Origin: Setoptus koraiensis
Lineage: Eukaryota; Arthropoda
Direction of reading: 5' to 3'
Assembly: GCA_048013815.1 (NCBI GenBank)
Contig: CM106585.1
Coordinates: 11,470,001 to 11,534,000 of the forward strand
DNA: 64,000 bases
Part shown: one piece after another, positions 24,493-38,280 of the stretch
How the letters are laid out: the number at the start of each line of letters is the position of its first letter
How positions within the stretch are numbered: position 1 is the first letter of the stretch
Translations under genes and position numbers: made by a program
Notes under the pieces: model-generated
Database searches by the model: none
What the model saw: only the letters and a program-made list of their open reading frames with translations
Told to the model about the DNA's origin: nothing

Positions 24493-25921
24493 TTATGATG
24501 CGAAATGTAGGATCAATATAATGCCAGATATAATCCATCCAACCAGCTACACAAGAGATTTGTGATGAAAGACAAAATACAAAGTCAGTCTGTTGTAGTG
24601 ATGTGATCACTCGGAAATATTTCTTACATTTTTACCAACCATTGGCAAGTTTTCGAGTGTCACTGGATATCTAGCTGCGATCAGAAATGCGGTGTTCTGG
24701 ACATCTCCTAGATCATCCGTTACAATCATCAATTGCTGTACGTTCCAGGGAGTCATGAACGACTGATGAATTAGCAGATTCTGTATAGCGTGATATATTT
24801 TTGTGAACTATGATTGAGAATCAAAAGAGCGAGGTTTGAAGTTTTCCGTAAGATGAACATTGTCAAGTTGCTTCGATTTCCGATTCAAAGGGTGATGTTC
24901 AATAGGTTTAAAGCTTGTGCAAGCATACTGACCTTGCTATGGATAACACCAACAGTGAAGCTTATATACACAACAGGAAACGAAAAACCAAGAAAAAGAG
25001 AACTTAATGCCGGAAATTCGGGTTCTTTAAAGCCTGGCATTCTCATGATGGTGGCAACAGTCAACATGACACAAGGCACCTTAAAGATAATTTCCAAATT
25101 AAGATAGTCGCTGAAGTTTCGCTTTAATTGACCAAAATCGTTGCGCAACTCGGTTACCATTTCTATAAGGGTATCAACATGGCCGGATATGTCAATCGAA
25201 TTCTCAGTTTTGTTCCTTAAGACTAAAGCATCGACTGGATAGTATCCGGAATGGAACAATATTCCAGCATGATAGTCGAAAGTCTTGTCGTCAACGGCGA
25301 CCAATATTTTCATTCCATTGTTGTAAATTCTAGTTTGCTTACGATAGAGTTCATTCAATTCTCTGGCGAATCCCAGTGTACACTTTGCTTTGCTAAAACA
25401 GACAAAACAATTTAGGATGAATGGTGCAACGTCTAGAAATAGAAAGATTGTTATAAGTATCGAGATAATGCCAAGAAAAAAAGAAACGAGGCGCTCTCTC
25501 ACGAATAGTATCATGGAATCTTGATATTTATAATAATCCGTCAATATCAATATAGGAAAAATTGCCACATCCGAGATATAAAATAGCGTTAACCACCCGA
25601 CAAACACCCAATGAGCTAAAAATCTCAGTGACGCTTTATCGACCATGTGAGGACTGCCTTTTATCAGAAAGTGTTTGGGAAATTTAAGCTGATAATTGAT
25701 CTCCCGAAAATCATCGTTGAAATCAAACAATATTTTTCCACGCTCCGCCCGTCCTGCGTTGTTCGAATTTCCGATCGTTTCCGCCTTGTTATCACACACA
25801 CCTCTATAGCTAGTCCCACCAATATACGGTCTTTCAGATTTATGGTAACCGAAATTACTTTCGGTGCGATTAAATATGTCGCTTTTCTTCTCTTGTGACA
25901 TCTCAAATCCTCCAGGTTTTG
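24493..25921 (-). CDS. Receptor-like gene B, 3' portion (split by assembly artefact)
   Basis: Exons (minus) visible here are 25921-24933 (incomplete at its 5' side), 24807-24628 and 24546-24493, with introns of 125 and 81 bp, both phase 0. They encode the C-terminal two thirds: PGGFEMSQEKKSDIFNR, ILFDFNDDFREINYQL, membrane segments, VMLTVATIMRMPGF, and the last helix LVGWIISGIILILHFAS. The block 25717-25921 is identical to 37261-37465 in the 5' portion. Joining 38042-37261 to 25716-24933 gives a first exon of 1566 nt, 522 codons, exactly as in gene A. The split is therefore an assembly error and gene B is probably an intact paralogue of about 599 aa. Confidence 0.75.
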
Positions 25922-28900
25922 ATCCTCGGGGGATCCCAAAATGTGTCACTAAATGGTCCCCCCGAATTCACCTGGTATATACTGAACACACACACCCAGA
26001 GGGTGCGGGGGGGAGGGGGGGGCGGGTGGGGGGGAGGGCGGTGGGGGAGGGGGGTAGGGGCGGGGGAGGCGGATGGGGGTCGGGGGGGGGGGTGGGGAGA
26101 CCATCGCACGTGAGGGGGGGGGGGGGGGGGGGGGCGTGATAATCGAGTCTGACCAATCTGCTACTACTTCACATACATGTCTTACGCAAGCTCTGTCTCG
26201 AATCAGTGGACGCACATGGTATATAAGCCAGGCATCGTGGAGAAGCTTAGATGCTTTATCAAATGTCAATCGAAATAATGTCATATTACATAATCAATAA
26301 CTGTCTGGGCCGATATTTGCTCACTACTTCTCTACAAACAGAATTATTTCTGACACGGAAAATGTAAGTTTCAAATCAGAAGTATATGCTGCGATTCTGT
26401 CCACCAGGGACGTTGAGAGCAGTATTTATTAATATAAACTGCAAGAAATGTCGTTCAGCATTATCATATTCTCATCTATCCAACATTACCTTCCTGCATC
26501 GTACACTCGCTCTCATTACAAAATCAATACTAAATGAAATTACATCCATCAGAATAAATTCAATGACAATCAACATAACTACTACTCCATGGCAACGAGC
26601 GACAAATAATTATGGTTTGTCGGTCTATATCCACGTGTAACTCGACAAAACAAACCTCTACTTACTACAGGCATTATAATATCATATCTTGTGGTTCCTC
26701 TTGTTAACTGTACTGTATCTCAGCACGACCTGAATCTATTCTTACTTGCAGTTCCACTTGCATACCAGGGGGCGAGGCAATCTTCACAAGTAGAACAACT
26801 GACCCAACTTGCACAGCCAGAAATGAAGCAGCGCAAAGAACTTTTCAACTCGGTATAACACATCCTGATTGTATCATACTCTTTCAGTAAAGGTGTGGTT
26901 GGTGCGATCATCGCCCACGTGTGCGCTTACTACCTATAGGATAGGAAATTGAAGACTAACAAGAGCCTAAACCACTATCGACTGTAACATACGGTCTAAA
27001 AGCACTTTAACGACTAACACTCACAAAAGAAGGCCCAATAATATTATATATGTGGTAGTCTGAACATAGCCCCACCCCCCCATCGCTCCCCCCAAGATAA
27101 TTTCCCACCCACCACACACACACCCACAACATTGACGCGTCGCACTAGGATTTCGTTGGCAGTCTTTCTCTCCCTATCTAGAGAAATCACGTGCCAACAT
27201 TTTGTAAGTGTTTTATCATATTAGATTTGCCGAAGAATTGTGCGCCTTATTTCCGTACCAACAGCCGACGACACAGTCTAATGAAGGCAACAGGTGAGCT
27301 AGCACGTCAATTTTTATTGATATTGTCAGTGATTTTTCAGGACCCAGAGCCTCGTCCGCGGCAGCAGCACCCAACGGTTTCCAACATTCTCAGCATGTTT
27401 CCTTTGGTTGAAGAAGTGATTCAGTCTCGGAACTACCACGATCAATTCTTATGATTATATATAAAGGCATATAGAAAGAGTAGCTCATCAACACAGTGGG
27501 CTACTTAGCAGGCTAGGCGGGGGCCGGTAGCCCGGGAAACGCCCTCTCGAGGAATTGCTCCAGCATCATGGCAGTAAGGCGACCTCATACGTCACGCAGC
27601 TTTCTTGGCGTCTAAATATAATCGCCTCATCCAAATATATCTCAAATAGTATATAGCGCTCTCCGTAATCTTAACGCTATATACGTAGGAATGATCATAC
27701 GACTCTATATACTAGCATACATGCTACAAAAACTATCTGCAAAGTCCATCACGCAGGCTTGGCTTCACACATGTATTGGATACACCAAGATAATATACAC
27801 TACTAAGAGAGGTGTGGCTATAACTCTCCCAACTCCTATCTCTAAGCTCAATACTCCTCTAGACCGATTCGGCAGGATACCCAAATTTCGTACTCGGCAC
27901 CGATACAAGAACCACATAATAAATTGCACTCTGACGCCTGAGCAGTTGTAAAGCCTCGGACAAAGTGAGGCAGAGTCACCTCTCGAGATTGAGCGGTCAG
28001 ATTAGGACATACACTCCGTAGAGCGCAAATATACTCAGTATCGCGAATAAATGCAACTAGCTTATATGGAAGGGAGGACATATTGTAGTATTTACAATGA
28101 TATAAGTTATATACAATTGAATGTTAGTGCTAGACGGTTCGTGGATATGCCTACCGTATTGTACTCCATCTGCCTACTTCCGCTACGTGTAACGTGTGAC
28201 CTATCAGAGAGTTTCTCCTCTTCTGCTATTTGGACCCAACGATAGCCAAATCGTTGGCTAAATGCTTTGCAGCTATGCACCACCCGTGACAAAGGCTACC
28301 AAGATCAGCGCGACAGTGATTATATATTGACGAGGTCGCATCCCCGCTTAAAGAGGCTTTCCAAGACATGGTTCTGATAGTTTGGCGTCGATTCCTCATA
28401 CATATTTATCAAGCCGAATTGTAGGCATCTAATCCATTCTATGTCAATATAATCACATACCAACTACTCTTGCGCAGCGAATTTAGTGAATGATAGACAC
28501 AAAGAGAGATGAGTAGTTCTATGATCCCGCAACGTGCTCAGTGAGAATTTCGGCTTTAATAAAGGGGATGCGGGGGTCTAAAACCATCACAGCTCATAAG
28601 ACACTGCTTTGTCTGAGCACTCGAGTAGCTCGTCAACTATAAGCGCAAACTCGGCAGATAGTCTCATGTGCATCCTTCCTAGATCATACGATTATACAAT
28701 TTCAGCCATTGCCATCGCTTCAGGTTCTCAATGAACGTCGTCGATGTTCCAGCAGATCTGTTAAGGCTTAGATAACATCAACAAGTACAAATCATTTTTA
28801 TTTATTGAGCTAGCAATAGATTCATTACAGGATGCAAGCGATTTAGACAAGTCCCAGGTATAGTCAGATGCAAGATGTTACAAGTGTGCTTCAGATTCTA

Positions 28901-31728
28901 CTACGCTTTAGAAACAGCGTAGAATAGGCTAATTCCTATAGGTTTAGTCCACAAGCTTGTAGCCAAGACATAAATACTGGAGAACCTTGCTATAGGTAAT
29001 CACCAACCAGTTGCTAACTATATTCTACATTACACTTACCCCACGGCGATGCCCAGTATTCGAAGAAAAGTAGACGACAACCACTAAATGCTCCAGCAAT
29101 GAATTCTTTACACAATCATCCCGCATCTCCTATATAACGATCAAACTAGCCAATGGCCTCATCATTGACCAACAGGTTCACATCTTGAACACACATAACA
29201 GGTCCCGAAATAAACTCAGTACGTTTACTTGACCATCATTTACGCTTCAAATCGTTCGAAATAACAGTTGCCGCAAACACCATGTTCACGCATCTATAGG
29301 ACTTCATGACATAGGTAAATAATGTACATCGAATCTGCACTAACAACATTTTATCCCTCAATCGTAACTTACAGCAGTAATTAACGAATCTCAGCGTCCA
29401 CACACTACTGAATTGTTTTCTGCATTTACCAACAGATGCCCAACTCAGTCATGTACAGACCTAAGATCCACTCTCTGGCAAGTCACTCGCTCTTACCACG
29501 CCTGCTTAGAAAACTTGATTAACCTACATCTACAACAATATCGTTAAACACTCTCCGAAAGCAAGACTACGTCAAAATCATGCATTATGATTCTTGTACT
29601 CGCAAATGATGTAGCACTCCACAGCCACGGCCATACTCGTTCAAGAGAATTTCTTCGTCAATCCACAATCACCCCACATCATATCTTCACTCATATCATG
29701 CTGGCCTGAATCTCCAGTTACTAGTACTAACGTCGACCGTGACATGGCCAAAAACGAAGTCTAGAAGTTCTATTAAGTAACGCCCGATTAGCGCACTCGG
29801 ATAGATCAACTAACGATTCGTTTCACATGTTTTTTCTGTATCGTATCGCCTTCGGGATGGGGAGGCAGGGGGGGGGGGGGCCATCGACACGGGTTGTAAT
29901 CTTTGGGGGGGGGGGGGGTCTGGTGGTCCATCTGTTGTTGAAGAGTGAATGACGTAGAGGAAATTTAGCTCTTGTCGGTTATCTCTGGAAACCGATATCG
30001 TCGCCAGTTTAGTAAGAGATAAGTCTATTTGAATCATAAGTCAAGTTGTAATAGACTAACTCGCGGAATACGTACCAAGTACTCGCAACTCGTCCCAACA
30101 ACGCAATGCACAACTATTTAACAGTCTTACCTAATGAAATCCTAACATCCATGAGCGCGTTACTCCTATTCCACGTCACGGAGGTGAAGCTTCTGACCCA
30201 TCTACACTGTCCGAGGCGCCTACCAAAATCATCACACTATTAAACGTAAATTGTCGGATAAACTGCAGCGCGCCACATAACTCACGGCACTGTTGCTCTC
30301 GATCAAATCATCGTTAAAGTGTATAGTCTGCTTATTTTAAGAGGGTGGGTACGTACGATACACAGAAGAGTTAAGGTAGTTCTGCGACATTCTCACTTGA
30401 TAATGCTCTGATGATCTTTTATTTGCCTGGCGATCGAATCCCTTATTCCGTTGGCTTCGTCGGCTGCGCGGTGGTACGCCGATTGGAAAAGCTAATCTCC
30501 TCTATTCGCCTTCGCGTGACCGTTCATTCTACTCGCCATAAACCCTCCGTCGTCGCATGTCGACAGTGTCTATGGATTGTGATATTATTGAAAAGGGGGG
30601 GGGGGGTGGTCGCGGTTGTGAGTTAGTTGTGGTGGGTGATTGGAGGTGGTTTAGGGTCAGATATGGATGGTGAGGGGTAAAACAGTTAATTATTCTTAAT
30701 ATTTATAATATTATTTGAAAAAATAAAATTTTTAATATAGTTGTGATATGTATGGAGGTTAAAGTTCGTTGTTAATATTAGTATCTTTACAGTTTGTATG
30801 ATTTGATAAGATGATCGTTGAGAATATTATTCTGATTTATTGAGTTTGTTGATGGTGTATATGTTAGAGGTTAGATGTTGGGTAAGTTGTAGTTGAGTGA
30901 AGAGTGGGTATTAGATATCACTATAACTAGAAATATAAGGATCAAGTCTGTGAGGGGGGGGAATTTTTGTTGAGAAGATTGACGGGTAATATTTAGGCTT
31001 GTGTGATTATGTCTTTGAGGATATTACGCTGATGTCCTAGTAGACTGAAGGGTCGTAAATAAGAGTTATGTTTAATCGTGTTCATATCTATATGTAAATA
31101 TGGTTGAGCATTTTTTCTGCACATATTCTAGCATTATGGACTGATGTGTATATTGGTTCAACAGAGGGGGAAGGTGTCATGGAGTTGGGGTTTGTAGAAG
31201 AGGATGATGTTGTGTGTTGATGCTGAGAGTGTGTTGAGGGGAGGTGTGGAGTTGGAGGGTGGGTTTGAAGAGAAGACAGATTTTTAGAACTTTCGAATAA
31301 TTCTTTATGCACATCACATCGACAGCAAATTCCTGAACCATTGACAATGTACAAATAATAATATTAAAGTGGAAAAAGAACCAACCTGTATCTGATCTAT
31401 TTACTCTCATTGTCATAAAGTAATGAATAACCTCTACAAAATTAATTTGGAGGACTGAAAAAGCTGATGACGATCCGGGTCCAAAATTCAAACACTTACA
31501 ACTTCGAAATGGAACATCTGAAGACGAAAATTCTAAAAACAACATCTTTTTGCATCTTTTTTCATCCCGCGCCGCTCCAATCATATTCCGACTGAGTGCG
31601 TCCTTTGACGGTGAAAGTTGTTTGGTCCTCTTTTTTTTCCGTGTCTTATTTGCACTTACATGGCTGAGTAACACGACCTATCTTATATTCTCTTCTAGTA
31701 TCTCTATCTGTTATATGGACAAACAAAT
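25922..31728. other. Assembly artefact: noisy forward copy of about 37.5-41.3 kb
   Basis: From 25922 the sequence departs abruptly from gene B into poly-G-rich and insertion-rich DNA. Long stretches are recognisable as error-filled forward copies of clean sequence: 26145-26440 matches 37500-37705, 27207-27455 matches 38221-38435, 28860-29060 matches 39365-39500, and 31320-31728 matches 40978-41318. Order is kept and length is inflated about 1.5-fold. No reading frame here should be called a gene, including the Pro/Gly-rich frames over 25970-26140 that come from poly-G runs. Confidence 0.85.
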
Positions 31729-32228
31729 NNNNNNNNNNNNNNNNNNNNNNNNNNNNNNNNNNNNNNNNNNNNNNNNNNNNNNNNNNNNNNNNNNNNNNNN
31801 NNNNNNNNNNNNNNNNNNNNNNNNNNNNNNNNNNNNNNNNNNNNNNNNNNNNNNNNNNNNNNNNNNNNNNNNNNNNNNNNNNNNNNNNNNNNNNNNNNNN
31901 NNNNNNNNNNNNNNNNNNNNNNNNNNNNNNNNNNNNNNNNNNNNNNNNNNNNNNNNNNNNNNNNNNNNNNNNNNNNNNNNNNNNNNNNNNNNNNNNNNNN
32001 NNNNNNNNNNNNNNNNNNNNNNNNNNNNNNNNNNNNNNNNNNNNNNNNNNNNNNNNNNNNNNNNNNNNNNNNNNNNNNNNNNNNNNNNNNNNNNNNNNNN
32101 NNNNNNNNNNNNNNNNNNNNNNNNNNNNNNNNNNNNNNNNNNNNNNNNNNNNNNNNNNNNNNNNNNNNNNNNNNNNNNNNNNNNNNNNNNNNNNNNNNNN
32201 NNNNNNNNNNNNNNNNNNNNNNNNNNNN
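31729..32228. other. Scaffold gap of 500 N
   Basis: Exactly 500 N, a conventional placeholder rather than a measured gap size. It lies inside the noisy insert, and clean copies of the sequence on both of its sides exist elsewhere in this window. Confidence 0.99.
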
Positions 32229-35200
32229 TATCATAAGGAAGAAAAACCTAATAAGAATCAATGGCGAAAAGGCTAACATCTCATAAATAAAAAATATAAG
32301 GAAATGAACGTCTTTGTGAGTTTCAATTCCCTTGTGAGAGTATATTTTATTCTTGCCCCGAGTATACTTAATTATCGCTTATACTATCAATAAGCTGGCA
32401 AAGTGGGACTGTAATCAGAAAACACAATCTAGGTCGATATTAAGTTATAGTCTGGAGAGACGATTAAATCCTAAGGAAATTCCGATTGACAGTATTACTA
32501 AAACCATGTTTAGGATGCACCTCTTAAAAGTCATCCGGTGGACAGAGTATTGCGCATCCGATTGCGATCATTTGACGCAAACACAATTTCTAAGGAACCC
32601 TTTCTTAATATTGGATCTTATATCTATAGTTGAACTGCGTCAGGCATGACAAGGGCAAACCCGTATGGAAGGATATGCCTGATTTGAAACACTTAGGATG
32701 GCTACATTAGGAGATAGACTTTTTGTGCGGCGGTGCGCGTACGGGATACAAAGTGAATATGTTTAATTTAGGTGCGCTCAGTGTTGGCCGGGGTGAATGT
32801 GTGGGACTCGGTCACGGGGGGGTTATTGGGGATTTAAGTGTGTCTCGATAAAGCACTATTAACAGATAATAGTTGCATCGTGTTAATTGAGGTGATAGGG
32901 ACTTCAACTTGTTCTATAACACTACCAATTTCGTATGATCCCAAGATAGTCTCATAAAAAATTTATCAATGCCTTACGAAATTTTCTGCGGATTACTTCG
33001 TCGTATCCTACTGAGATACCTGGCAAAAGTTGAGAGAGACAAGTGATGGTTTGTTATTCGGGTTGTGCGCAGTAAGATGGGCCTGTTGGCTATTGTGGTG
33101 GTGAGCAATGTGTTAGGTGTGTGCCACTGGGTATCGAGAGGTTTTATCAGGGACGTGGGCGGAGGTTTCTTATGGTTTGTTTAGACTCTTGTTGGTGGAT
33201 AATATTCACTGCTAGTTCGACTTTAAACTTCTTGTGACGAGCGGGGGGCTTTCATCAATATACCCTTGGCCTGGTTAGTTGGGACAGAGATATTTTGGAT
33301 TAATATTGATTCCTTAAAGTTGTAGCATTTAGACAATCTAGAACGTCAACAACGTCGAACCACACGTCGTTACGACCGTCGAGGGAAGATCGGAAAGTCG
33401 CAAGATCTAGCATGGTCTGAAAAGAGTTCAAACTAGGAAATAACGGGGATATAGCGTTTGGGGCTACAATCACGAAATGTTTTAGCGCGGAATTGGTAAT
33501 CCCAGCTAGACCAAGTAGAAATTCGGATGAAATGCACACTTACAGAATTTAGAGTATGGACTGATTTGTCCAGCAGCAGGTGTAGAAATTTAGGTTTGGC
33601 CCATTGTGTTTTATATAGGATCATGATGGTAGTTCATTTAAGTAGCGAGGTAATTAAAAAGGCACGCCAAATGGTGTGTCTCCCGTGTAACTGGATTGTT
33701 TACTCTAGGCTCATGTCTTGTGTCAGTTTAACCAATAATGATCAGCTATGAACAATTTATTGTTCTTCTTGTCGCCAAACGAATTTGCTTGCCAGCTCCC
33801 TATTGACAGTACGAGTTTAATGGCATCCCCCTCTTGTGGTATGTTTAGCAAATTTCGATTGTCGTTTTTCAGATCTTTGCTTGCGAGTTCTTGGAAATCA
33901 CCTCTTTTACTAAAAACTAAACTTTACTAAAAAACTGATATATTTTGACGAAGAAAAGAGTAGAGGCCAACCTTGTTGGAAACATTCCCACGCAGAAATA
34001 AGCTAGCCGTGTATTCCATCCACCGTGAAGTTTTCTATCTTTAAAATTCATTAGGAATTGATTCCGTGAGGTCGAGCACACCTCTTCAACACCAAAGGGA
34101 GAAACATCCTCGTATTGTTGGAATCGGGTATGATAGTGCCAGCGACCGTGGCCTGGAGTCAGTTAAAATACACTATTTCAGATAAGAATCGACCGTGCTT
34201 ACTTTGACCATCAAGTCCGCGGCGTGGTGGACGGGAATTTGACTGACATACTTGAGGACAGGGCTTATGTTTAATGAAAAATAATTTTTACAATGGAGAT
34301 GTATATGAATTTTGCTAGATGATCGGCTTTGTTACAGCTGCTAGTTGTATCGTCGGGGTTTCCATTTTTTGTGGGGAGGGAGGGGGGGGGGGGTGATTTA
34401 TGGGGGTATTGTTTGAGTTGATTACGTTTAAGGGAGATTGAATGGGGATTGCAAAAGAATCGAACGCTGAGACTGTTTGGGGTTCAGACACAAACAAACT
34501 TACGAACTATGGATTACATTCAAGTTTTAGAAAATAGTCTTTCCTACTCATTTTCATGATGTCTCATATTCTGGTCAAAGTGGTTCACGTGAAATTTGAT
34601 TGCCCGAACTGAAGTGCAAACGAAAATTATCTCGGAACAGTTCGATAACAAGAGGAAACCACACAACACAAGAATGAAATACTATTAATGGGCAGAGTAG
34701 AGGTTTTCTTAAAGTACAGTAATAGCCACGACAAAAACCCATATTATTTTACGCATCATATAATTATTTGCATAATTTCTTTTTAGGGAATTGACCTGCC
34801 CGATCAATTCTCTTGCTCATATTGGTTTTTGGTAATGAGCCCCGAGTGTCCATCAGGAAAATGACCGGAGATGGAATTTGATAACGGAATACCATTATGG
34901 ATATGTATATTTTAAAGCTCATATACTGTTACAGCAAATAGCAGAATTTTATTCGGTTTGTATACTGTTACATGTTTCCGTGGCAATTTCTGTGTAGACT
35001 GTATGAGATCAATATTTAATTCGCCCAAGAAAACTGTATGATATTATTTTGAACAATTTTTTCCGATCGGTCACCCGAGCTAGATACTCGTGTACTGTAA
35101 TATACAACCCTTCTGCGTCTCCATCTACATCCCTGGAATATACCCCCTAATCCGACGCCATGGCGCTATGATCACTGGGCTACATGATACGGTCCAGATC

Positions 35201-36380
35201 TTAAGACATGATTGAGTAGACAGGAATTGCATACAGATACTCACCAGCCAAAAACCATGGAAGGAATTTGAAGATCAGTCAAACAGAGAAAAAAAACAAA
35301 AGCGACATATTTATTGCACCGACAAGTAATTTCGGTTACATAAAATTGAAAGACCGGATATTGGTCGCTATGGGACTAGCCTATATGAAGGATGTCGGTG
35401 TTGAGTTACATAACAAGGCGGTAATTACGAGTTGGAGAGCGTAATTCCGAATACTTTCGCAGGTACGGGCCCGGAGCGGGGGGATTTATTGGAGGGGTGT
35501 GATGTAAATCAGAGGACATTTTCGGAGATGCTGCTTGGTGATGAGGTATATTTTGAGAAACTTTTAATAGGGAGGATTAAAGGCAGTCCTAACAAATAGG
35601 GATAGATATTGAGTATCTGAGTGATTTAGAGATCAGTGGGCTGTTGGGCAGGAGTGGGGGCATTTTTTCAGCTTGTTTGTGTGCTAAGGTTGGGTTTACA
35701 GGCATTGGGAGGAAGTGTGGGTGTGGGTAGGTGGTGTGCTTTAGATCAAGAATGCCATGATAAGTGAAGAGGGTGTAGGTGTGCAGCTGAGGCGGGGTGC
35801 GAGGAGGAATGGGATCGAGTGGAGTTATAGCGGGAGTTGTGATAGACGCTTTGACACCATCTTCGTAAATCTGGGTTGAGTCTGTTCTAGCCATGACATA
35901 CAAGTGTACCACTGGGATCGCCAGAGAATTGGATGAACTATATCGGCAAAGCAAACGAGAATTTACAACAAAGGAATGAAAAATATTGGTCGCCGTTGAC
36001 GACAAGACTTTCGACCATCATGGGGGAATATTGTCTCCTTCCGGCATACAACATCCAGTCGATGCCTTTAGTCGTATGCGAACAAAATGAGAATTCGCAT
36101 TGACTAATCGCGGCCATAGTTTGATACCCTTTTAGAAATGGTTACCGAGTTGCCGAACGATTCTCTGGTCGATTAAAGAGATACTTCAAACGACTATCGG
36201 ATTTGGGGTTTGGTGAACCGAGGTTGGCGGCAGGGGGGACTGGGGGTATCTGGCTACTGTGGGTGTCATAGTGAGGATCAGTTGGCAATCCGCCTGACAG
36301 CTGTGTTAGTTTGTTGTATTGAAGACGTGAACTTGAGTTATACATTATAGTGAATAAAGGAATCATGACACTAAGATAAG
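32229..36380. other. Assembly artefact: noisy inverted copy of about 39.9 kb back to 25.1 kb
   Basis: Reading forward, this stretch is an error-filled reverse complement of clean DNA: 32240-32340 matches about 39905-39810, 33300-33420 matches about 39050-38930, 33748-33985 matches about 38700-38490, 34500-34780 matches about 38045-37860, 34790-34990 matches about 37800-37680, and 35900-36090 matches about 25390-25200. It passes directly from the 37-kb copy to the 25-kb copy, which supports those two clean regions being adjacent in the real genome. No genes should be called here. Confidence 0.85.
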
Positions 36381-37260
36381 GGTATCCATCTTAAGTATAT
36401 TTCCAAATTAAAGATAGTCGTTGTATTACGTTTTCGCTTTTACACCTTTTTAATTGACCCATAATACGTTATCTTTTGTAAGCGCATCTCGGTGATTCCT
36501 TGGGTATTGAAATAGGGTATCAACATGGCCAGCGATAAGTCCCCAATCGAAATCTACAAAGTTTCTCGTTTTCCCTTAACGACTAACCAAGCACAAGCAA
36601 TCGACTGGTTTGGTATCGGTATTTTGGATACCAATAATTTCCAGCATGATTGATGCTAGTCGAAACGAAATCTCGAAAAGTTTCCTTGTCAGAAGTCAAA
36701 CGGCCGATAACAAAGAGTTTTAAATGCCTTTTGTTATAAATTGTAGTTGTGATTCGTAATTGTGTTACTGGCTATTCTAATGGCGAATCCCAAGTTGTAC
36801 ACTTTGCTTATTGCTAAAACAGACAAAAAATTAGGATGAATTGGTCTTGCAACGTCTAGAAATAGAAAGATTGTTATAAGGATCGGCCGATCTAACTGCC
36901 CCAAGGGAAAAGGAGGAAGAAAAAAAAAATAGGGCGGAGAAAAATATATAAAGAGTATAACGTGGACCGAAGGAGAGCTCACGTATTCTGTTGTGATGGG
37001 ACTGTTGACGGGTGTGGGGTGGTTTATGCCTGTCATTATCAAATATAGCGAAAGGAATATTGCCACACCGAAGTTATTAAATAGACGTTATAACCACCCG
37101 TTAACAAAACACCAAATGAGCTCGTAATATACGTCGGTGGAAGAGACGGGCGGTTTCGACCATGGTGTGGTGGGGTCATGCCTTTTTTCAGTGATAATGT
37201 GGCTGCGGGGGTTTGGGGTTGTGGTGTTTGGTGGTATCCAAGTTTTCTGTACAATCGTAT
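36381..37260. other. Assembly artefact: fold-back, noisy forward copy of about 25.1-25.7 kb
   Basis: After the inverted stretch the sequence reverses and runs forward through the same gene B segment: 36395-36540 matches about 25085-25180, 36845-36885 matches about 25427-25460, and 37030-37110 matches about 25545-25616. It then joins clean sequence at 37261. A read that turns back on itself is typical of a long-read fold-back artefact. Confidence 0.85.
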
Positions 37261-38042
37261 TTGAAATCAAACAATATTTTTCCACGCTCCGCCCGTCCTG
37301 CGTTGTTCGAATTTCCGATCGTTTCCGCCTTGTTATCACACACACCTCTATAGCTAGTCCCACCAATATACGGTCTTTCAGATTTATGGTAACCGAAATT
37401 ACTTTCGGTGCGATTAAATATGTCGCTTTTCTTCTCTTGTGACATCTCAAATCCTCCAGGTTTTGGCGTGATATCGTTGCAATTCTGTCTACTCAACATG
37501 TCTTTAGATCTGACCGAATCAGTGTAGCCCATGATATAGAGCCAGGCTCGTGGGGTTAGTTTCAAACAATCGAAATAAGTCATAATTATATCATACTGTC
37601 TGGGGCGATAATTTGTGCTCATACTTCTACACAGATATTTGACACGGAAAATGTAAGTTTCAATCAGAAGTATAGCTGCGATTCTGTTCAGTAGTTGAGA
37701 GTATTTATAATATACAAATGTGTCCGTTATCAAATTCCATTTCCGCATTTCCTGGATGACACTCTCATTACAAAAACCAATAACTAATGAATTAATCGCA
37801 AGGTAAATTCCAAAAAGAAAATCAAATATTATATAGAGCAAATAATATGGTTTTTGTCGTCTATTACTTAAGAAAAACTCTACTCTGCCCATTAATATAT
37901 TCATTCTTGTGTGGTTCCTCTTGTTATCGAACTGTTCCGATGATATTTCTTGCACTTCATCGGGCAGCAAATTCACTGAACAATTGACAAATGAACAGCA
38001 GAAAATGAGAGGAAAGAATATTCTATATCTGATTGTATCCAT
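37261..38042 (-). CDS. Receptor-like gene B, 5' portion (split by assembly artefact)
   Basis: The N-terminal part of gene B starts at the ATG at 38042 (MDTIRYRIFFPLIFCC) and shows the first membrane segments (YYLLYIIFDFLFGIYLAINS, RIAAILLIETYIFRV), the RPRQYDIIMTYFDCLKLTPRAWLYIMGYTD block common to all copies, and the hydrophilic insert. At 37261 it runs into noisy sequence. Its last 205 bases duplicate 25717-25921 exactly, where the gene continues. Predicted residues past ILFDF on this side are artefactual. Confidence 0.75.
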
Positions 38043-38280
38043 TTCGTAGTTTGTTGTGTCGAAAAATTAGTTCGCTCTTAATTAGTGATAGAAACAGGCT
38101 TCGAATTATATCTTAAACTTTAAGATCACCACACCGAACAAAAAATTATTTGTGTTAAACGACATCTTCGTGCACTGTTTCTATGGCAGATCTTCTTCAA
38201 TCAGAGATCTCAATTGTAAGTTTTTTCTTAGATTTGCCGGAAGATTGTTGCGCTTATTTCCCGTCCACCACGCACGTCTT

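Noticed and set aside
25903-26284. Poly-Pro and poly-Gly reading frames
   Set aside because: They translate poly-G/C runs at the edge of the noisy assembly insert.
26386-36366. Many 60-190 codon frames on both strands
   Set aside because: They lie in error-filled duplicate sequence. Their recognisable content is noisy copies of receptor genes B and C and of their spacers.
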